The notes: a model not told the origin generated them from the letters alone. A stretch of 64,000 nt of DNA from Cytophagaceae bacterium (GCA_947450365.1 CANFVE010000005.1:1-64000), one strand, 5' to 3'. Shown: positions 29,866-39,896, counted from the first letter of the stretch. Made by a program: numbers and translations.

Positions 29866-32214
29866 TTAGTTGTTCTTCGAACCAGTGACGGCGCCAGCTG
29901 CTTCTTTGGCTTTTTTAGCTTCTTGCATCGGGTTTACCCCTCCGCCATAGGTACGGCCTTGGGCTTTAAATAGTTGGACGCGTGTCGGCTGGGCCGGTTC
30001 CCGAGGAAATGCATTGTCATCGGTATCGATATCTGCGATTTCATAATAGGGGTCAAGGGTCCATTTGGCAACTTTCTTGCTCGTAGGGATAACCTTTTTC
30101 GCTACCACATCATTTAGTCGCCAAATCTCCGCCGGGAATCGCATGACCTCTTCGGTACCATCTTCATAGGCTAATTTTACAATGACCGGCATGGGTAAGC
30201 CACCTTTGTTTTTGAAATTTACCACGTAGAAATTTTTCCCCTGATCGACTAATTTCCGCTCGTCGGGCGATAAAGCAGCTAAATAATCCTGGAATTTTTT
30301 CTTCTCTGCGTCTGTCGCCGCGAAGCGATCATAGGTAGTATAAAAATCGGTCAAATCTGGATTTTCCTCCACGACAGTAGATTTGATATCCGTTTTGTTC
30401 CGAATATTGGCCATCGTTTGGCGCTTGGCATCGGCTTGCGCTTTGGCTTCTGCCTTTTTTGCTACCGGATCTTGCGTATCGATTCCGAACCATTCCACCG
30501 TTTCGATCGATTGGTTCACTGGCTCAGTTCCGTAGAACCAACCGCGCCAAAACCAATCCAAATCTACCCCAGATGCATCTTCCAAGGTTCGGAAGAAATC
30601 GGCTGGATAGGGTTGTTTGAAGGCCCAACGACGCGCATATTCTTTAAAGGCATAGTCAAATAATTCGCGACCCATGACCGTTTCTCGCAAGATATTTAAG
30701 GCTGTTGCGGGTTTAGCATAGGCATTATTGCCGAAATCCATGATGTTTTCAGAATTCGCCATGATGGGTACTTGGTTTTTCGCATCCAAACGCATGTAGG
30801 GCACGATGTTTTGCGGCTCGCCACGGCGCGCAGGGAAATTGCGATCCCATTCTTGTTCTGCTAAATATTGGCAAAAAGTATTCAAACCTTCATCCATCCA
30901 AGACCATTGGCGCTCATCTGAATTAATAATCATCGGGAAAAAATTATGACCCACCTCGTGAATAATCACCCCAATCATCCCATTTTTCGTATTCTCGGTA
31001 TACGTACCGTCCGTTTCGGGTCGACCACCATTGAAGGAAATCATCGGATATTCCATCCCACCTCCCATCGTGGAGTGACAAGAAATCGCCACCGGATAGG
31101 GATAAGCTACGGTTCTTTTGGAATAGGAACGCAAGGTATGCGCGACCACCATCGTCGAATATTTTCCCCAAAGTGGATTTCCTTCCTTCGAGTAATAGGA
31201 CATCGCCCATACTTTTTTACCTTCCACGTCCACTTGCATCGCATCCCAAATAAATTTACGGGAAGAGGTAAACGCAAAATCACGTACGTTATCGGCTTTG
31301 AAAATCCAGGTTTTTTTGCCCGTTGGTTTTCCTTTTTCCGCTTTCTCGGCTTCTTCTTGGGTCACGATTACTACGGGGCGTGTGGCCGTTTTTCCTTGTT
31401 CCCAGCGCTTCAATTGCGTCGGCGACAGAACCTGTGTCATGTTTTGTAATTCACCAGAAGCGCCTACAATATGGTCATTTGGTGCCGTGATAGCCACTTT
31501 GTAATTTCCGAAGTTCAATGTGAATTCGCCTTGTCCTAGGAATTGTTTGTGTTGCCACCCATATACGTCGTTGTACACCGCCATCCGCGGAAACCAATGC
31601 GCGATGAAATAATTTGCATTGCCATCTTTGGCAAAAAATTCATAGCCTGATCGACCGTAATATTCGGTGATCAAATAATTCCAATCGATCGAAAAGCTTA
31701 CGGAGGCACCTGATTTTACGGGTGTAGGTAAGTCGATGCGCATCATCGTTTGGTTAATCGTATGGCGCAATGGATTTCCTTTCAAATCCTTGACGGCCAT
31801 AATTTTATAGCCATAATCGCGTGGGTCGGTCAATTCTTCAAACATGCTCGCTGAAATTCCACGGGAAACATCCCCGGTAGCGGTTGTTTTTTTACCAGCC
31901 CCTTTTTCGAATAGGTTTTGGTCTAATTGCAACCAAAGGTAGGGCAATTCGTCGGGCGAATTATTGAAATACGTAATGGTTTCAGAACCGATAATTTTGC
32001 GATTAATATCGTCTAATTCGACCTTAATGTCGTAATCCGCACGTTGCTGCCAATAATCCTTGCCTGGCGATCCACTCGCGGTCCGATAGGAATTTGGGGT
32101 GGGAAGCGTAGATTCCAATTGCTCAAATCGGCCATTCGCATTGTAGGTCGTTTGGGCTTGAATTTGTAATGCGCTGATAACCAGTGCCGTAATGAGTAGT
32201 AGTTTTTTTAGCAT
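29866..32214 (-). CDS. Exported M1 family metallopeptidase
   Basis: A 782-residue zinc peptidase of the M1 (gluzincin) family with a signal peptide (about 1-20, cleavage after LQIQA). The zinc site is complete: H419-E-V-G-H423 and E442 eighteen residues on (WSWMDEGLNTF), the HExxH-x18-E pattern. The N-terminal beta domain (about 40-330) and a long C-terminal part with a Lys/Ala/Gln-rich insert follow. Lack of the GAMEN box in its textbook form (here GGGMEYPMI) is usual for this Bacteroidota subgroup. Likely cuts peptides from their N-termini in the periplasm or outside the cell. Divergent from xylA. Confidence 0.92.
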   Translation of the reverse strand: MLKKLLLITALVISALQIQAQTTYNANGRFEQLESTLPTPNSYRTASGSPGKDYWQQRADYDIKVELDDINRKIIGSETITYFNNSPDELPYLWLQLDQNLFEKGAGKKTTATGDVSRGISASMFEELTDPRDYGYKIMAVKDLKGNPLRHTINQTMMRIDLPTPVKSGASVSFSIDWNYLITEYYGRSGYEFFAKDGNANYFIAHWFPRMAVYNDVYGWQHKQFLGQGEFTLNFGNYKVAITAPNDHIVGASGELQNMTQVLSPTQLKRWEQGKTATRPVVIVTQEEAEKAEKGKPTGKKTWIFKADNVRDFAFTSSRKFIWDAMQVDVEGKKVWAMSYYSKEGNPLWGKYSTMVVAHTLRSYSKRTVAYPYPVAISCHSTMGGGMEYPMISFNGGRPETDGTYTENTKNGMIGVIIHEVGHNFFPMIINSDERQWSWMDEGLNTFCQYLAEQEWDRNFPARRGEPQNIVPYMRLDAKNQVPIMANSENIMDFGNNAYAKPATALNILRETVMGRELFDYAFKEYARRWAFKQPYPADFFRTLEDASGVDLDWFWRGWFYGTEPVNQSIETVEWFGIDTQDPVAKKAEAKAQADAKRQTMANIRNKTDIKSTVVEENPDLTDFYTTYDRFAATDAEKKKFQDYLAALSPDERKLVDQGKNFYVVNFKNKGGLPMPVIVKLAYEDGTEEVMRFPAEIWRLNDVVAKKVIPTSKKVAKWTLDPYYEIADIDTDDNAFPREPAQPTRVQLFKAQGRTYGGGVNPMQEAKKAKEAAGAVTGSKNN

Positions 32215-32234
32215 GTGATGAACGTGTTTTTTGT

Positions 32235-32242
32235 CAAAAATA
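32235..32242 (-). promoter_or_regulatory. Candidate -7 box of the M1 peptidase promoter
   Basis: On the minus strand TATTTTTG matches TAnnTTTG, 20 bases before the ATG at 32214. No clear -33 element. Confidence 0.35.
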
Positions 32243-32267
32243 AGGGAAAAAAACCAATTTCATATCT

Positions 32268-32285
32268 GTGCTAAACAGTGCTAAA
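32268..32285. repeat. Direct repeat of GTGCTAAA in the xylA/peptidase intergenic region
   Basis: Two exact copies of GTGCTAAA at 32268-32275 and 32278-32285, starts 10 bases apart, i.e. on the same face of the helix. They lie 26-33 bases upstream of the leftward peptidase -7 box and 41 bases upstream of the xylA -7 box, a suitable place for a regulator to touch both promoters. Confidence 0.5.
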
Positions 32286-32325
32286 TAAATTAGAAAATAT
32301 TTTTAGGAAATCACCTGATAATTTG

Positions 32326-32333
32326 TAGTTTTG
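32326..32333 (+). promoter_or_regulatory. Candidate -7 box of the xylA promoter
   Basis: TAGTTTTG matches TAnnTTTG, 37 bases before the xylA ATG. No good -33 TTTG, which would suit an activated promoter. Confidence 0.45.
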
Positions 32334-32370
32334 ATGTTCATTAAGGTATTAAAAATAGCATTATAAACAG

Positions 32371-33699
32371 ATGAGTGTAATCATAGGCCAAAAAGAATAT
32401 TTCAAAGGCATTAATCAAATCAAATTCGAAGGAGCAGATTCCGATAACCCATTAGCATTTAGGTATTACGATGAAAATCGTATCGTGGCGGGCAAAACGA
32501 TGAAAGAGCATGTACGCTTTGCGATTGCGTATTGGCATTCTTTTTGTGGCAATGGGGCTGACCCATTTGGCCCTGGTACGCACCATTATCCATGGGATGT
32601 GGCGGGAGATGTGCGTCAACGTGCCGCGGATAAAGCAGATGCAGCCTTCGAATTCATCACGAAAATTGGCGCGCCATTTTATTGTTTCCACGATGTGGAC
32701 GCCATTGATCAAAGCAATGACCCCAAAGAATTTTCAGAACGGATCAAATTTATCTCGGATATTTTTTCCAAAAAACAAGCGGAAAGTGGCGTAGAATTAT
32801 TGTGGGGAACCGCTAATTTGTTTTCACATGAACGCTACATGAATGGCGCGAGTACAAACCCGAATTTCGAGGTGGTAGCTCATGCCGGGGCTCAGTTGAA
32901 AGGGGCCATCGATGCCACGATCCAATTGGGCGGAAAAGGATATGTGTTTTGGGGAGGTCGGGAAGGCTATATGACTTTATTGAATACCGATATGAAACGT
33001 GAGCGGGAGCATTTCGCGCGCATGTTGCATACCTGTGTGGAATACGCACGTAGAAAAGGATTTACGGGCAAGTTTTTTATTGAACCGAAACCTTGTGAGC
33101 CAACGAAACATCAATATGACTACGATGCGGCCACGGTGATTGGTTTCTTGCGAGAGTTTGATTTGTTGTCTGAATTCGGTTTGAATTTAGAAGTGAATCA
33201 TGCGACTTTGGCTGGACATACGTTTGCGCATGAATGCCAAGTGGCTTCGGATGCGGGTATGTTAGCGTCCATCGATGCGAATCGGGGCGATTACCAAAAT
33301 GGATGGGATACGGATCAGTTCCCGACTGACATTTACGAATGGGCGGAATCCATGGCGATTATTTTAAAACAAGGCGGATTAGCCGGGGGTGGAATTAATT
33401 TCGATGCGAAGCGTCGGCGTAACTCAACCGACCCTGCGGATTTATTTTATGCGCACATTGGCGGAATGGATACCATCGCGCGCGCTTTGTTGATCGCAGA
33501 TAAATTAATCCAACACGGAGAAATGGACCGATTAAAAGCCGCTCGATATGCAAGTTTCGATGGGGGCAAAGGTGCAGCCTATGAGTCGGGCCAATTGAAA
33601 TTAGAAGATTTGTACCAAATCGCCACCGAAATCGGTGAACCTGCGATGATTTCTGGTAAACAAGAATACCTGGAAAATTTACTCGGACGATTCGTATAA
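32371..33699 (+). CDS. xylA: Xylose isomerase
   Basis: Interconverts D-xylose and D-xylulose (also glucose and fructose). 442 residues, the long class II form. Seen: the N-terminal [18 protein letters not shown] segment, catalytic His107 and Asp110 in FYCFHDVDA, metal ligands in [17 protein letters not shown], and [16 protein letters not shown] near the C-terminus. Its TAATG stop-start overlap with the GH106 gene couples the two. No xylulokinase (xylB) or xylose transporter lies nearby, so the pathway is completed elsewhere. Confidence 0.97.
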   Translation: MSVIIGQKEYFKGINQIKFEGADSDNPLAFRYYDENRIVAGKTMKEHVRFAIAYWHSFCGNGADPFGPGTHHYPWDVAGDVRQRAADKADAAFEFITKIGAPFYCFHDVDAIDQSNDPKEFSERIKFISDIFSKKQAESGVELLWGTANLFSHERYMNGASTNPNFEVVAHAGAQLKGAIDATIQLGGKGYVFWGGREGYMTLLNTDMKREREHFARMLHTCVEYARRKGFTGKFFIEPKPCEPTKHQYDYDAATVIGFLREFDLLSEFGLNLEVNHATLAGHTFAHECQVASDAGMLASIDANRGDYQNGWDTDQFPTDIYEWAESMAIILKQGGLAGGGINFDAKRRRNSTDPADLFYAHIGGMDTIARALLIADKLIQHGEMDRLKAARYASFDGGKGAAYESGQLKLEDLYQIATEIGEPAMISGKQEYLENLLGRFV

Positions 33700-36401
33700 T
33701 GAAACGTATATTTTTACTTACCCTATTATCTCTAAACACCTATTTAACCACAGCAGGATCTCCCAAGGATCCTGCTGTTTTTTCTACCGCTAAACCCTGG
33801 GCCTATTGGTGGTGGCCAGGCAGTGCGGTCACAGAGAAGGGGATTACGCATAATTTGGAGGCCTTTGCTTCCGCGGGATTCGGAGGTTTACACATCATCC
33901 CCATCTACGGGGCGAAGGGTTTTGAGATGCAATTCCAACCATTTTTAGGTCCTGGATATCAAGCTAAATTCTTTTTTGCCCTCAAAGAGGCGAAGCGTTT
34001 AGGCTTAGGAATCGATATGACCTTGGGCACCGGTTGGCCCCTCGGAGGCCCTAAAATTACCCCGGCCGAAGCGGCCAAATCCTATCAAATCATCTCCAAG
34101 TCGATTGAACCCGGTCAGGGCTTAGGAACGGTGGAGGCGAGTTTGGCAAAATTTCCGTTTTCGGAAGTCGTTACAATTTCAATATATGAAGGGGGAAAAT
34201 TCCTTCGATCACTGACACCCGGACAATTCAGTGGATTTCGCGCAGGGGCCCAAGGCGCCCAAGCCTATGTTTTTTACCAAGCCCTAACCGGCCAAAAGGT
34301 AAAACGCGCGGCTCCCGGTGGCGAAGGCTATGTGATAGACCATTTCAATATGAAGGTTTTTGCGGGCTATACCCAGCAATTTATCCCTCTGCTGAAGAAA
34401 TCCCATACACCTTTGCGGGCTTTGTACAACGATTCCTACGAGGTCTATGGGGCCAATTATACCCCCGATTTTTTCAAGACTTTCCAAAAATTAAACGGCT
34501 ATGATTTGCGGGAACATTTGGACGTGTTGGCCAAAGAAACGGCAACGAGCGAAGGGGAGAATCAAATTTGGGCGGATTATCACCGGACTTTGGAACAATT
34601 ATTATTGCATCAATTCGTGAATCCATTTGCAGACTGGATTTCGTCCATGGGCTTTCAGAGTCGGAACCAAGCCCACGGATCGCCTGGGAATCTAATTGAC
34701 ATATATGCTGCGGTCGATATCCCAGAAACCGAATTTTTTGGTAGTAAACCTTTTCCGATTCCGGGCTATCAAGTGGATCCCGACTATGATTCCTTACGCT
34801 ATGGCATTCCGGATGTGCGGAATTTGAAATTAGCTTCTTCGGCGGCGAATTTAACGGGGAAAAAACTGGTTTCGTCGGAAACTACGACTTGGTTAGGAAA
34901 TCATTTTAAGGTCTCTTTGGCTCAGGTAAAACCGGTGGTGGATCAAGTCTTCGTTGGCGGAGTAAACCACTTGTTTTTTCATGGGGCTACCTATTCTCCG
35001 CCGGATTTACGCTGGCCCGGCTGGCTTTTTTATGCGAGTACAAATTTCAATCCGCAAAGCCATTTCTGGGAAGCTTTACCGGAATTGAATGGCTATATTG
35101 CGCGCTGTCAAGAGATTTTGCAGAAATACAAAACGGATGCAGATGCGCTGATGTATTTCCCGATGGAAGATATTTGGCATCAGGGAAATGGGAAAGGGAA
35201 ATTGCATTTGTTGGACTTGCATGCCAACAGCCGCGTTTGGATGAAAAACACCTCCTTTGGCCACTGGTCTGAACTCATGCAGGACAAAGGCTATCAAGTA
35301 GATTATATCTCAGATTTATTGATCAAAAGTCTGTTACCTCAGCCGAATAAAACCTGGAAAACCCCGAGTGGTGCGGCTTATAAAATTTTATTAATTCCAG
35401 CGGCGCATTATATGTCTCTGGAAACGATGGAATTGTTAGCATCCTGGGTAAAAAAGGGCTTTCCAGTATATTTTTTAGAGCATTTGCCTCTGCAAATCAA
35501 TACCTTCCATGCGCCAGAGGACTTGCTCACGCGCTGGAATGCTGCCAAAGAATCCATGTTGCTGCAAGTCTTTTCAGACCCGACCGACATCCTCGCTAAG
35601 CGGGGCGTCACTCGGGAAAAAATTGCCGATCAAGGGATTTCCTTTTTACGTAAAAAATCCGAGCAGGGCTATACGTATTTTCTGACGAATTTATCGAATC
35701 AATTTCAAGAGGGCTCCATTTCCTTGGCAAAAATCGGAACTGATTTTGAAATTTTGGATCCGTTGACGAATCAAAAAATGGCGAAGCACGCAAGTAAATC
35801 CGGGGCATTTTTTCTACAATTAAACCCGGGTCAAAGTGCATTTGTGCGTTCATTGCCAGTGAAAAAACGAGCTTTGGCGGAGGCCTTGCCGGCTCAGATT
35901 CTTGAAACTGCGCTGATGCCTGAAAGCCCGATTCGCGTGCAGTTTACGAAGGGTGCTCCTGCCATTCCAGCGCCCATGACGCTTTCGTCGCTGACCTATT
36001 GGACGGAGAATCCAAGTACACATGATTTTTGGGGAACAGGTAATTACCATTTTTCATTTAGCCTTGCGACGGATCAGATTTCCGCTTGTCGGGTCCTGCA
36101 CGTTGATAAAATTCGGGACTGGGCACGTGTAAAAATCAATGGAAAGGAGATAGGAATTATTTGGTCCTTGCCTTACCAAATCCAAATTCCGCCGGGTCTG
36201 TTGAAGGAGCAAAATACCATTGAAATCGCCGTGACAAATGTGTCTGCGAATCGCATTCGAAAATTAGATCGGGAGAAGGTGGTTTGGAAGAATTTTTATG
36301 AGATTAATTTCGTGGATATTAATTACGTTCCCTTCGATGCAAGCAAATGGGCGGTGACCGAAAGTGGATTGCAGGGAAAAATCTATTTTACGAATCGATG
36401 A
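33699..36401 (+). CDS. Exported GH106-like glycoside hydrolase (alpha-L-rhamnosidase-like)
   Basis: A 900-residue exported protein: signal peptide (about 1-20), then a large catalytic region beginning WAYWWWPGSAVTEKGI and GGLHIIPIYGAKGFEM, the pattern of the GH106 alpha-L-rhamnosidase family, and a C-terminal beta-sandwich (about 775-880, FSFSLA ... VLHVDKIRDWARVKINGKEI) resembling a galactose-binding domain. GH106 enzymes remove rhamnose from plant or algal polysaccharides and glycosides. The start overlaps the xylA stop by one base, and the end overlaps the alkD-like gene by ATGA. Activity is inferred from family only; other GH106-like activities are possible. Confidence 0.85.
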   Translation: MKRIFLLTLLSLNTYLTTAGSPKDPAVFSTAKPWAYWWWPGSAVTEKGITHNLEAFASAGFGGLHIIPIYGAKGFEMQFQPFLGPGYQAKFFFALKEAKRLGLGIDMTLGTGWPLGGPKITPAEAAKSYQIISKSIEPGQGLGTVEASLAKFPFSEVVTISIYEGGKFLRSLTPGQFSGFRAGAQGAQAYVFYQALTGQKVKRAAPGGEGYVIDHFNMKVFAGYTQQFIPLLKKSHTPLRALYNDSYEVYGANYTPDFFKTFQKLNGYDLREHLDVLAKETATSEGENQIWADYHRTLEQLLLHQFVNPFADWISSMGFQSRNQAHGSPGNLIDIYAAVDIPETEFFGSKPFPIPGYQVDPDYDSLRYGIPDVRNLKLASSAANLTGKKLVSSETTTWLGNHFKVSLAQVKPVVDQVFVGGVNHLFFHGATYSPPDLRWPGWLFYASTNFNPQSHFWEALPELNGYIARCQEILQKYKTDADALMYFPMEDIWHQGNGKGKLHLLDLHANSRVWMKNTSFGHWSELMQDKGYQVDYISDLLIKSLLPQPNKTWKTPSGAAYKILLIPAAHYMSLETMELLASWVKKGFPVYFLEHLPLQINTFHAPEDLLTRWNAAKESMLLQVFSDPTDILAKRGVTREKIADQGISFLRKKSEQGYTYFLTNLSNQFQEGSISLAKIGTDFEILDPLTNQKMAKHASKSGAFFLQLNPGQSAFVRSLPVKKRALAEALPAQILETALMPESPIRVQFTKGAPAIPAPMTLSSLTYWTENPSTHDFWGTGNYHFSFSLATDQISACRVLHVDKIRDWARVKINGKEIGIIWSLPYQIQIPPGLLKEQNTIEIAVTNVSANRIRKLDREKVVWKNFYEINFVDINYVPFDASKWAVTESGLQGKIYFTNR

Positions 36402-37066
36402 GTCTCTTTTCTGTCGAACTCGAGGAAGTCTTTCACGACCTAGCGAATCCTGAGAATGCGGTTTGGATGCGGAAATACATGCGTGATCAATTTCCCTTTT
36501 TAGGCATCAAAAAACCGGAGCGCGCAGAGATTTTTTCGGAGCTATACCGGCTGCATGGACATCCGGCTGATTTTTTTGAAACTTCGAAGGCCTTATTTTC
36601 GAAGTCTGAACGTGAATTTCAATACATCGCCATGGAATATGTGCGAAAGGCAAAATCTGCTTGGGATTCACGCGTTCCCGAACTTGTGGAGGAATGGATC
36701 GGCCAAGAATCCTGGTGGGATGTAGTGGATGTGCTCGGACCACAAATTATAGGACCTTATTTTTTGAAATTCCCGGACCAACGCGACTATTGGATTCAGC
36801 GCTGGATGGCTTCGGGGAATTTTTGGTTGCAGCGGGTTTGCCTGATATTTCAACTGAATTACAAAGAAAAAACAGATCGAGAATTATTGGCGACCCTGAT
36901 TATCCAACTCGCAGGTTCGAAAGAATTTTTCATTCAAAAGGCGATTGGATGGGCCCTCCGACAATTCGCCCGGCACGATGCAGAATGGGTACGAGATTTC
37001 GTGACTACGCATTCCTTGGCCCCGCTGAGTAAACGCGAGGCCATGAAACACATTGGAATTATTTAA
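36398..37066 (+). CDS. DNA alkylation repair protein (AlkD-like HEAT repeat glycosylase)
   Basis: A 222-residue all-helical protein of the AlkD family, DNA glycosylases made of HEAT-like repeats that excise N3- and N7-alkylated purines. Visible features: VWMRKYMRDQFPFLGI near the N-terminus, FQYIAMEYVRKAKSAW, and the WWDVVDVLGPQIIG and FIQKAIGWALRQFARHD segments, both highly typical (catalytic Asp and DNA-contacting Trp/Arg lie here). Start at ATG 36398 inside an ATGA overlap with the GH106 gene; the longer frame upstream would lie inside it. The convergent glycogen synthase gene overlaps its end by 8 bases. Why it is coupled to sugar genes is unclear. Confidence 0.92.
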   Translation: MSLFSVELEEVFHDLANPENAVWMRKYMRDQFPFLGIKKPERAEIFSELYRLHGHPADFFETSKALFSKSEREFQYIAMEYVRKAKSAWDSRVPELVEEWIGQESWWDVVDVLGPQIIGPYFLKFPDQRDYWIQRWMASGNFWLQRVCLIFQLNYKEKTDRELLATLIIQLAGSKEFFIQKAIGWALRQFARHDAEWVRDFVTTHSLAPLSKREAMKHIGII

Positions 37067-38879
37067 CTCGTTTCAGCACGGCTAATTCATGGGCCGTATC
37101 GTAATAAGAACGAAGGTTAGACCAATCGAAAGTATCAGCGATGGATTCGACGCGATTTCGTTGGGTGATGCGATCCCGCTGACTTTGTTGGACGAATTTG
37201 AATAATAAATTGGCCAATTGTTCCGCTGATTCCTGGTAATTCTGCGTTTTTCGATTCACGACACTCACGCCCCATTGTTCGTAATCTCGCATAATTTGCA
37301 TCATATAATCGCCAAAACCCGATAAATCCGAGGTTACCGTAGGCACCCCGCGCGCCATGCATTCCAAGGGGGTATAGCCCCAAGGCTCATAATAACTTGG
37401 GAAAACTCCTAAATGACAACCGCGCACGAATTGACCATAATCGAGACCAAAAAGCGGATTCGTTGAGACAATGAAATCGGGGTGATAAACAATTTTGACT
37501 TTATCGTCGGCATTGTTCATTAAACCGGTGCGTTGGAGATTACGAATGATGTCATCCTCCTGTTTCAGTAAATGCGTAACGACCTTTGGTTTGGAATTTG
37601 TCTTCCAGGTTTGCACCGTTCTGCGCAACCGCATTCGCCAGTATTCATCCACAAATTGATTTAAATCGGGCAAGGTTAAATCCTTCGACGAAGCGGAGGC
37701 TTGGAATAATTTCTCACCTACTTCTTTCTCGATCGCCGAACAGTTTTCCCGAATTTCATCCAAGACCGCCCGCGAATGCAACACCTCTGGATCGATGGAA
37801 TGGTAAGGTTGTTTTGTGATAAAAAACATCACCACCGTTTTTTTCGAACCGGCTTCCTTCATTTTTTTATTCAGAATTTTCAGCGCGTCGAGGGTCAGGT
37901 CATAGCCCTTGTTCGTATATTCAAAACGACCCGAGGTGAACAAATAAAGCGTCTGGTCGAGGTCAAATGGCTGGTTTTGAAAAAAGTGCCCCATAACAAA
38001 ATCTGAGATACTTTTTTTGTATTTCGAATGCAGATTTTGATGTTCGTGCAAGGCCGCGAATCGCTGAATATTGAGGCCATTGGGCAAAATCAATTCCGGT
38101 ATGCGACCGAGGAAATACTGGCATTCTTTGGCCGTGATGTCACTGACTGTGGTGAGGACATCGGCTTTTTGGGCCGCTGCTCGTTCGAAACAAGCTTGTG
38201 CTTCGATGCCATAATGTTTGGCCTCTTTGTGCCAGTCGAACCGGTCGATGACGTCATAGAAATTTGGCACATTTCCGGCCAAATAACGTCCCAACATCGT
38301 CGCGTGCGTCGTAAATACCGTCGAAATTTTGACCTTTTCTTTCTTCAAATCCGGTAAACAAGTGGCGGCCATCCATTCATGGAAATGCACGACGATGTTC
38401 GATTTAGATTTATTTTCTTGGGCTAATTGGCCCAAAAACAAGCGAATCATTTCGCCTAAGGCAATTGTTTGATTCACTAATTCCTCGACACCCAGGGTAG
38501 ATATTTTATGATTATCCCATATTCGGCCTTTGATTGTATTTACTTGGTCATAGATGGATGCAAAATCGAATAAGACAATTTTCGGTTTTCCGGTGATGAG
38601 CCAGTTGCCATAATGCACCGTCAAACCCTGCTCCCGCATCCAAAGAATCGCTCGTTCCAGTGGCGTTTCATCTCCCACAGGAAGCGGCTCAAATTCTGCG
38701 GCGGCCGTTTGAGCGAAATATGGGCCTAAAAGCAAATAATCATTTCCCCATTTTTCGACCATGGAGGGGACTTTGGTACGAATGACGGTGTAGATACCGC
38801 CTACTTGGTTACAGGTTTCCCATGCAACTTCAATTAAAAACTTCTTTTTTTCGACTGGTTTTCTGACCGTTTTCTCCAT
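37059..38879 (-). CDS. Glycogen synthase, GT3 (eukaryote-like) type
   Basis: A 606-residue glycosyltransferase similar to the GT3 family (fungal/animal glycogen synthase), which adds glucose from UDP-glucose to glycogen, rather than the GT5 GlgA typical of bacteria. Seen: the N-terminal EVAWETCNQVGGIYTVI, VVHFHEWMAA, TTHATMLGR, the FTSGRFEYTNKGYDL donor-side motif, and the C-terminal GVFPSYYEPWGYTPLECMA and GVPTVTSDLSGFG blocks. It follows the glycosylasparaginase gene by 9 bases on the same strand. GT3-type synthases are known in several Bacteroidota. No branching enzyme or phosphorylase lies here. Confidence 0.93.
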   Translation of the reverse strand: MEKTVRKPVEKKKFLIEVAWETCNQVGGIYTVIRTKVPSMVEKWGNDYLLLGPYFAQTAAAEFEPLPVGDETPLERAILWMREQGLTVHYGNWLITGKPKIVLFDFASIYDQVNTIKGRIWDNHKISTLGVEELVNQTIALGEMIRLFLGQLAQENKSKSNIVVHFHEWMAATCLPDLKKEKVKISTVFTTHATMLGRYLAGNVPNFYDVIDRFDWHKEAKHYGIEAQACFERAAAQKADVLTTVSDITAKECQYFLGRIPELILPNGLNIQRFAALHEHQNLHSKYKKSISDFVMGHFFQNQPFDLDQTLYLFTSGRFEYTNKGYDLTLDALKILNKKMKEAGSKKTVVMFFITKQPYHSIDPEVLHSRAVLDEIRENCSAIEKEVGEKLFQASASSKDLTLPDLNQFVDEYWRMRLRRTVQTWKTNSKPKVVTHLLKQEDDIIRNLQRTGLMNNADDKVKIVYHPDFIVSTNPLFGLDYGQFVRGCHLGVFPSYYEPWGYTPLECMARGVPTVTSDLSGFGDYMMQIMRDYEQWGVSVVNRKTQNYQESAEQLANLLFKFVQQSQRDRITQRNRVESIADTFDWSNLRSYYDTAHELAVLKRVK

Positions 38880-38888
38880 GGAAATACC

Positions 38889-39830
38889 TTATGACATATA
38901 AGAAGCACTCTCGATCACTTGAGTCACTCCATTTTTTATAATTGTGAAATTAAAGCCTTTTTGGATAGAATAAGCACCATATTCGCCTTTTTTATTGATA
39001 GCTAGGTAGCCCACTTGAAATTCTTGGTATTTATACCGTTTCACGATGCGCATGATGGCGTCTTCGCAGGCTTGTTGGGGCGACTTCCCCTGCCGCATAA
39101 ACTCCACGATCAAAAAGGATCCTAAGGTTTTCATGACAAATTCCCCTAATCCTGTGGCACATGCACCACCCACTTCATCGTCGCAATACACCGCCCCACC
39201 GATGATGGGGGAATCCCCGACCCGACCATGCATTTTAAACGCCATTCCACTCGTCGAACAGGCCCCCGCGATTTCTCCCGCTTTTCCCAAAGCCAAAAGT
39301 CCAATCGTGTCATGCCGTTCAATGTTCACTTTAGGCTCATATTTGGCCACTTTTTTCCATTCTTCCCAGGCTTTTTTCGATTTTTCAGTTAGAAGATTTT
39401 CTTTTTTGAATCCTTGTTCTAAGGCGAATTGCAAAGCTCCCGCCCCCGATAACATCACATGCGGTGTTTTTTCCATCACAGCTCTGGCCACGGAAATCGG
39501 ATGCATGATGCCTTCCAAAAACGTCACTGAACCGGCATTTCCGAGGTGATCCATGATGCAGGCGTCGAGAGTAACGTGTCCGTCGCGGTCGGGATACCCG
39601 CCATACCCCACCGTTGTCTCGTTCGGATCTGCCTCAGGAACCCAGGCGCCCGCTTCCACGCCATCCAAGGCTTTACCGGTTTGCATGATTTTATCCCAGC
39701 CGGCTTTGGTTCCTTTTTCATTCTTCCAAGTCGCGATGATGATCGGTTCTGGGGCAATGGTTTTCGCCTGGCTTGTGGCGGCTAATCCTAATAGGGTGGT
39801 GCTTTGTAAAAAAGTTCGTCTACGCATCAT
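38889..39830 (-). CDS. N4-(beta-N-acetylglucosaminyl)-L-asparaginase
   Basis: Ntn-hydrolase that splits the GlcNAc-Asn link of N-glycopeptides; the precursor cleaves itself before the catalytic Thr. 313 residues. The nucleophile is Thr175 in ERHDTIGLLAL, the family's HDTIG hallmark; downstream CSTSGMAFKMHGRVGDSPIIGGAVYCDDEVGGACATG is the substrate pocket (quoted as motifs CSTSGMAFK and GRVGDSPIIG). The N-terminus MMRRRTFLQSTTLLGLAATSQA is a twin-arginine (Tat) signal, implying export folded; the second Met is an equally good start. It lies 9 bases upstream of glycogen synthase on the same strand and is divergent from the penicillin acylase gene. Confidence 0.94.
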   Translation of the reverse strand: MMRRRTFLQSTTLLGLAATSQAKTIAPEPIIIATWKNEKGTKAGWDKIMQTGKALDGVEAGAWVPEADPNETTVGYGGYPDRDGHVTLDACIMDHLGNAGSVTFLEGIMHPISVARAVMEKTPHVMLSGAGALQFALEQGFKKENLLTEKSKKAWEEWKKVAKYEPKVNIERHDTIGLLALGKAGEIAGACSTSGMAFKMHGRVGDSPIIGGAVYCDDEVGGACATGLGEFVMKTLGSFLIVEFMRQGKSPQQACEDAIMRIVKRYKYQEFQVGYLAINKKGEYGAYSIQKGFNFTIIKNGVTQVIESASYMS

Positions 39831-39896
39831 GATTTATTCCAAATTGTATTAAATTGTCTTTCTAAAATAAAACAAATTCTTCGAATTTTCTCATCA

